Assembly: GCA_025057645.1 (NCBI GenBank)
Contig: JANXBJ010000003.1
Coordinates: 1 to 64,000 of the forward strand
Direction: 5' to 3'
Length of the DNA: 64,000 bases
From: Anaerolineales bacterium
GTDB lineage: Bacteria; Chloroflexota; Anaerolineae; Anaerolineales; UBA4823
The notes beneath the pieces were generated by a model, which saw only the letters and a program-made list of their open reading frames with translations, did not search any database and was not told the origin of the DNA. The translations under genes and the position numbers were made by a program. Positions within the stretch are counted from its first letter, which is position 1. Each line of letters begins with the position of its first letter. Positions 60,212-64,000 of the stretch are shown here, piece by piece.

Positions 60212-60679
60212 TTAGTGGGTTTGTTCCCCAAGGTATACCTGAATCCCCATTTGGGCGATCTGCTCAAGCTGAGCCTCGAGCCAGTCCAGGTGGTTCTCTT
60301 CGTCTTCGAGGATATCCTCCAGCAGTTCGCGCGTGCCCCCATCCTCCAGCTCAATAGCCTGCCGGATAGCATCGTTATACATTTTGACCGCTTCTGTCTC
60401 TGCCTCCTTGTCGTTGCGCAGTTGATCTTCTACAGTTGCCCCGATGTGAATCTTTCCTAGTTGGCTAACGATTGGCATTCCTTCGAGGAAGAGAATCCGG
60501 GCTATCAACTTCTCAGCATGGCGCATTTCGTCTATGGCGCGCTTCTCGTTTACTTCATGAAGCCTCTCGTAACGCCAATTGGCGCACATTTCAGAATGCA
60601 CCATATATTGGTTGATCGCGGCCAGTTCCTCAGCAAGCAGGGCATTCAAAGTCTCAATGATTTTTTCATTTCCTTTCAT
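60212..60679 (-). CDS. bfr: Bacterioferritin
   Basis: Heme-containing iron-storage ferritin forming 24-mers. 155 aa. Ferroxidase ligands are visible: E18, E51, H54, and the later E and H in DEENHLDW. M52, the inter-subunit heme ligand, is conserved in DEMRHAE. GGAGG precedes the ATG. A Fur-like sequence lies about 70-90 nt upstream. The adjacent Hsp20 gene is on the same strand, but with a terminator between, so bfr is monocistronic. Confidence 0.95.
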   Translation of the reverse strand: MKGNEKIIETLNALLAEELAAINQYMVHSEMCANWRYERLHEVNEKRAIDEMRHAEKLIARILFLEGMPIVSQLGKIHIGATVEDQLRNDKEAETEAVKMYNDAIRQAIELEDGGTRELLEDILEDEENHLDWLEAQLEQIAQMGIQVYLGEQTH

Positions 60680-60747
60680 ATTTTCCTCCGTGTCTGAAAG
60701 ACGATCGCTGCATTGCTCTCTTGCGTACCTTGTTCACGGTCGCCCGA

Positions 60748-60766
60748 CTTAATGATAATCGATTTT
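60748..60766. promoter_or_regulatory. Fur-box-like site upstream of bfr
   Basis: TTAATGATAATCGATTTTC region: 11 consecutive bases (TAATGATAATC) match the Fur consensus, and about 13 of 19 overall. The second half is poor. Confidence 0.25.
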
Positions 60767-60932
60767 CTCGAGAAGAGCAACACTTGGGCACAAGAAAGCG
60801 CAAGTCAAAGTTTGGCATTTTGAGGGGCGCAGCAACGATCGTGTTTCGATAGAGGGCATCCACCTTTTCCAACTAAAAAGTTGACCCTCCTCGCAGAAGG
60901 GGTGTTTAAAGCTGTTTGGGGCTATCTTGTAT

Positions 60933-60956
60933 AAAAAAGGCGGGCATTAGCCCGCC
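60933..60956 (-). terminator. Rho-independent terminator of hsp20
   Basis: Minus strand: GGCGGGC taat GCCCGCC followed by TTTTTT, about 20 nt after the hsp20 stop. Confidence 0.9.
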
Positions 60957-60977
60957 AATGCACTTTCTGGTTTGGAT

Positions 60978-61466
60978 TTAGTTCTTGCTTTTAATGTCGG
61001 AGACCTTGCCTTCGATCATCTTGGTCGCTTCACTCTTGACTGTGATGCGCTTCGGCCGGGCCTCCTCGGCTTTAGGCAGACGGATCTTCAATACCCCTGC
61101 TTCATAGCTGGCCTCAATCTCGTCTGCTTTCACTGTGCTGGGCAGGGTTAGGCTACGACAGAAGCTGCCATAGCGGCGTTCGCGGAGATGGTAGCGACCT
61201 TTCTTGCTTTCCTCTTCGGACTTGATCTCACCTTTGATGGTGAGTGTGTTGCCAGTATAAGTGATCTCGAGATCATCTGGATTCATCCCTGGCAGAGAGG
61301 CTTCCACAACATATTCGTCATCGTTTTCGACAACGTCAAGCGGCAACTCCCAGTCGAAGCCTGTGTCCACGTCCCAGCTAGCGAAAGCAGAGTCGAAGAG
61401 GCGATCCATCATGCTCCGGATGTTCATCAGTTCACGGAAGGGATCACGGCGCATAATTGGGAACAT
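60978..61466 (-). CDS. Hsp20-family small heat-shock protein
   Basis: ATP-independent holdase chaperone of 162 aa. The alpha-crystallin domain spans about residues 45-140 (LPLDVVENDDEYVVEASLPGM). It ends with EAGVLKIRLPKAEEARPKRI, the beta8-beta9 signature (GVLxIxxPK), followed by a short C-terminal extension. The N-terminal MRRDPFRELMNIRSMMDRLF is typical. No CIRCE or HAIR element is visible upstream. A possible promoter (TTTACT, 16 bp, TATTCT on the minus strand) lies about 75-100 nt before the ATG. Confidence 0.95.
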   Translation of the reverse strand: MFPIMRRDPFRELMNIRSMMDRLFDSAFASWDVDTGFDWELPLDVVENDDEYVVEASLPGMNPDDLEITYTGNTLTIKGEIKSEEESKKGRYHLRERRYGSFCRSLTLPSTVKADEIEASYEAGVLKIRLPKAEEARPKRITVKSEATKMIEGKVSDIKSKN

Positions 61467-61609
61467 AGACCACCTCCTGCTCGCAGAATTGGATTTTTTG
61501 TTTCTGCCCGTTTATTTAAGAGCAGCGTGTAAGAATAGCATCGGAGGAATATAAGTAAAGCGTAAAAGTCGGGCCGGCTATGGATAAGAGGTGAGTCAAG
61601 AGGAGGGAT

Positions 61610-61623
61610 AAAGCCCGGGCTTT
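61610..61623. terminator. Short palindrome after PIG-L gene
   Basis: AAAGCCCGGGCTTT is a 14-bp perfect palindrome. As a hairpin it has only five pairs around CCGG, so terminator function is doubtful. Confidence 0.25.
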
Positions 61624-61627
61624 CTTC

Positions 61628-62500
61628 TTACGAGTCGAGCTCTACCCCTTCGAACAGGTCGGTCTCCAATCGCCTTGGGGATAAGGGAGGGTAAGCGCGC
61701 AGATAATAGTCGGAGCTGGAGAATAAACGATTGAACAAGCGAGCGATGGGGTTGCTCATTAATGCACCGTCTAGCTGGCTTTCGTGACAACGGGAAGCTG
61801 TTTGTTTTTTTCCATAGACCGACCCATAGCGGATTCGGGCGTGAACGGGAAAATCGCCCTCTTCGACAAGCGCTACCAAATCGATGTCCCGATTCTTACC
61901 GACACGACGCGGGTCCTTCCCAAAGAGACGCAGAACTCGAATCGCAGCCTTGAGAAACCTTTTAGGGATGAGGTGAAAGTAAAGCTTGGCTGGCTGGTAG
62001 GGCGGGAGACCATCGATGAAGCTTTCGTCAGCGGCTAAATAAAAAGCCTCTACGGTGGCGCGGTGGACAGCAATATGATCGGGGTGTTTGTAGCCGCCGA
62101 TAGGATCGAAAGTGATTAGGACTTGGGGGCGGATTTGGCGGATTAAGTGAGCAATCTTCTCGGCTACTTCGCGTTGAGGCGCGTTGATCAAGGCGTTAGG
62201 ATGTTGGTTGTCAGGCGAGCCGGGCATGCCCGAGTCGCGATAATCCAGAAAGTAGACTTCTTTGACCCCAAGGACCTCGAGGGCACAGCGGAGCTCGCTT
62301 TCGCGCCGGGCTGCCACCGAACTATAGCCCTCCAAGCAATCCTCGTTCATGGATCCAGCTTCGCCGCGGGTGGCACAGATTAGATACGTGTGCACCCCGC
62401 GTTGGGCGTAATAGGCTAATGTGCCTCCCACGCCAAACGTTTCATCATCAGGATGCGCTAAGACTGCCAAGAGTCTTCTTTCGCCTGAGGCTTCTTGCAT
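61628..62500 (-). CDS. PIG-L/LmbE-family N-acetyl-sugar deacetylase or amidase
   Basis: 290 aa zinc enzyme. The metal and catalytic motif is LAVLAHPDDETFGVGG at residues 10-25 and the second site is GGYKHPDHIAVH. The family removes N-acyl groups from N-acetylglucosaminyl substrates, including thiol cofactor precursors (MshB, BshB, Mca) and lipids (PIG-L). The extra C-terminal 80 residues resemble the Mca/MshB group. It lies 90 nt downstream of the CysO/MoeZ-like pair, on the same strand, so a connection with cysteine or thiol metabolism is possible but not shown. Confidence 0.85.
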   Translation of the reverse strand: MQEASGERRLLAVLAHPDDETFGVGGTLAYYAQRGVHTYLICATRGEAGSMNEDCLEGYSSVAARRESELRCALEVLGVKEVYFLDYRDSGMPGSPDNQHPNALINAPQREVAEKIAHLIRQIRPQVLITFDPIGGYKHPDHIAVHRATVEAFYLAADESFIDGLPPYQPAKLYFHLIPKRFLKAAIRVLRLFGKDPRRVGKNRDIDLVALVEEGDFPVHARIRYGSVYGKKQTASRCHESQLDGALMSNPIARLFNRLFSSSDYYLRAYPPLSPRRLETDLFEGVELDS

Positions 62501-62590
62501 ATTCCTGCGATGCTCGTGAAATTGCTAGCGCGGGCTCAAGCTTGTGCCGCAGAATGCGTTGTCGGCCGTTCCGGCCGGTATATTGCTGGG

Positions 62591-63754
62591 TTAGTATATA
62601 GGCAATGAGGGATCAACCTCTCGAGCCCAAGCGTTGATACCACCTTTTAGGTTTTTCACTTTGCGGAATCCGGCGCTGAGCAATAGCTCTAAGGCGCGCG
62701 CAGAGCGAGTGCCGGCTTTACAGAACAGTACGATTTCCTCTGCACTATCTAGCTCGGAGAGTCGAGCAGCGAGCTGACCTAGAGGGATCAACTGCGCGCC
62801 CGGGATGTGCGAGATTTCCAGTTCGTGGGGTTCGCGCACGTCGATAAGACGCAGAGGAGCACCGTTTTTGAGCCGTTGGGCTAGCTCAGTAGCGGTGATA
62901 TCCCATTCCTTGCCCGCTGAGCCTTCTTCATGGTCGTGGCCGGGCACTCCACAAAAGGCTTCGTAGTCAATTAATTCTGTGATTTCCGGCTTGGCGGAAC
63001 AGATCTTACACTTCGGGTTCTTTTTGAGATTAACGAAGTCAAAACTCATATCTAGGGCGTTGTAGAGTAAGAGCCGACCGATCAGGGGCTCGCCGATGCC
63101 AAGTATTAGCTTTAGAGCTTCTGTGGCTTGGATAGTGCCAATTGTGCCAGGGAGAACGCCTAGCACGCCGCCCTCGGCGCAGGAGGGCACCATTCCGGGC
63201 GGAGGCGGCTCCGGAAAGAGGCAGCGGTAGCAGGGTCCACGGCGGGCATCGAAGACACTAACCTGGCCTTCAAAACGGAAGATCGAGCCATAGACGTTTG
63301 GCTTGCCCAGCAAAACACAAACGTCATTGCTGAGGTAGCGTGTAGGGAAGTTATCTGTGCCGTCGATAATCACATCGTAGTCGGCAGCAATGCGCATCGC
63401 ATTCTCGGACGTGAACGGCTCGTTGTAAATCTCGACTTCAATATTCGGGTTGAGGTCGAGCATGCGGCGGCGCGCCGACTCGACCTTGAGCTGTCCTACC
63501 GTACTTGTGCCGTGGATCACCTGGCGCTGTAAATTGGAGGAGTCGACAACGTCATAGTCAACTAGTCCGATATGTCCGACCCCTGCAGCCGCAAGGTAGA
63601 GTGAGACCGGAGAACCCAATCCTCCAGTGCCGATCACTAGGATCGAGGCAGCTTTGAGCTTGCGTTGTCCCTCTAAGCCTACCTCGGGAATCAGCAAGTG
63701 GCGGGAATAGCGCAAGATTTCCTCATGAGATAAACTGGGCAACATCTCTGTCAT
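62591..63754 (-). CDS. moeZ: MoeB/MoeZ-type E1 enzyme with C-terminal rhodanese domain
   Basis: 387 aa. The ThiF/MoeB domain (residues 1-245) adenylylates the C-terminus of a sulfur carrier: ATP-binding VIGTGGLGSPVSLYLAAAGV and DYDVVDSSNLQRQ, zinc cysteines in CYRCLFPEP and CKIC. The rhodanese domain (about 285-385) has active site FCKAGTR and supplies sulfur. This fusion activates MoaD/ThiS/CysO-type proteins. The start codon overlaps the stop of the upstream CysO-like gene by one base (TAATG), so the two are stoichiometrically coupled. Confidence 0.92.
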   Translation of the reverse strand: MTEMLPSLSHEEILRYSRHLLIPEVGLEGQRKLKAASILVIGTGGLGSPVSLYLAAAGVGHIGLVDYDVVDSSNLQRQVIHGTSTVGQLKVESARRRMLDLNPNIEVEIYNEPFTSENAMRIAADYDVIIDGTDNFPTRYLSNDVCVLLGKPNVYGSIFRFEGQVSVFDARRGPCYRCLFPEPPPPGMVPSCAEGGVLGVLPGTIGTIQATEALKLILGIGEPLIGRLLLYNALDMSFDFVNLKKNPKCKICSAKPEITELIDYEAFCGVPGHDHEEGSAGKEWDITATELAQRLKNGAPLRLIDVREPHELEISHIPGAQLIPLGQLAARLSELDSAEEIVLFCKAGTRSARALELLLSAGFRKVKNLKGGINAWAREVDPSLPIY

Positions 63755-64000
63755 TACCCTCCAGCGATACTGGGGATCAACAAAATTCGATCATTATCTT
63801 CAACCGGAGTAGCGACCCCTTGCAGATCGTTAACGTTGTTCTCGCCAATGAAAAGATTAACAAACGGACGCAGCTCACCGTTTTCGTTGAAGATGTGGGT
63901 GCGCAGAGCGGGATACTGTTGCACGAGGTTCTCTAACACCTGCCCTACAGTCTCACCGGCGACGGTGAGCTCGCTCTGTCCGTTGGTGTAGGGCCGCAGC
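63754..64000 (-). CDS. MoaD/ThiS-family sulfur carrier, CysO-like (N-terminus outside window)
   Basis: Ubiquitin-like sulfur carrier, truncated by the window edge. The frame stays open beyond the track's internal start (reads LRPYTNGQSELTVAGETVG), so the real ATG is past position 64000. The C-terminus IPSIAGG has the Gly-Gly that becomes a thiocarboxylate. The pattern LRPYT..GQ, GELRPFVNLFI and GVATPVEDND is closer to the CysO carrier of O-phosphoserine/O-acetylserine-dependent cysteine synthesis than to MoaD. A cysM- or mec-type gene would be expected upstream. Confidence 0.85.
   Translation of the reverse strand, partial: LRPYTNGQSELTVAGETVGQVLENLVQQYPALRTHIFNENGELRPFVNLFIGENNVNDLQGVATPVEDNDRILLIPSIAGG

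Noticed and set aside
61467-61560. CIRCE heat-shock operator before hsp20
   Set aside because: No TTAGCACTC-N9-GAGTGCTAA or close variant is present.
1-64000. Selenoprotein genes with in-frame UGA near tRNA-Sec
   Set aside because: All recognised genes are full length without an internal stop, and no split homologous ORF around a TGA was noticed.
1-64000. CRISPR arrays, prophage or plasmid genes
   Set aside because: No regularly spaced repeats and no phage or plasmid genes; the only clear mobile gene is the IS481 transposase at the left edge.

Overview
The window looks like chromosomal DNA of a Chloroflexota bacterium, probably Anaerolineae-like. This is inferred from gene families and not from a marker gene. 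The clues are two giant membrane proteins with the YYY (DUF2298) domain, which is largely known from Chloroflexi and Archaea, next to family-39-type glycosyltransferases, FadN-type beta-oxidation genes, a fused ECF ATPase, and many GAF/PAS histidine kinases. GC content is moderately high. No phage, plasmid, CRISPR or rRNA is present.

Layout. 1-1170 is the right part of an IS481-type insertion sequence. 1136-5872 is an ECF vitamin/metal uptake operon headed by a secreted transcobalamin-like protein; its ATPase gene overlaps tail-to-tail with a zinc-ribbon membrane protein. 6907-12452 holds a methyltransferase, an HMCES/YedK DNA-crosslink protein, glycerate 2-kinase, a PflX-type radical SAM protein and prolyl-tRNA synthetase behind a structured leader. 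12648-20701 (minus) is a fatty-acid beta-oxidation operon (TetR, metallo-beta-lactamase protein, two acyl-CoA dehydrogenases, FadN, thiolase, SCP2) with a clear promoter and operator. 20783-24021 has an M23 peptidase lipoprotein, tRNA-Pro(GGG), dodecin and UDP-GlcNAc 2-epimerase. 24203-31414 (minus) has PEP carboxylase, a Nudix hydrolase and a molybdenum hydroxylase. 31738-36434 has tRNA-Sec directly abutting an M50 protease, followed by a TPR protein and a histidine kinase.

36413-53895 is one tightly packed eight-gene minus-strand block: three GT39-like proteins, two YYY proteins, cytidylate kinase, two PlsC acyltransferases and a sensor kinase. Several of its genes carry in-frame insertions of a GC-rich palindromic repeat. 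54005-60138 has an SLC13/RCK permease, a kinase and a pseudo-receiver GAF protein, and, divergently, a bacterial eRF1/Vms1-like protein. 60212-64000 (minus) has bacterioferritin, Hsp20, a PIG-L deacetylase, and a CysO-like sulfur carrier with its MoeZ-type activating enzyme.

Functionally the window describes a heterotroph that degrades fatty acids, uses selenocysteine, runs a molybdoenzyme, and puts considerable coding capacity into an uncharacterised membrane glycosylation system. Recurrent extended -10 boxes of the form TGGTAnnnT precede several operons.
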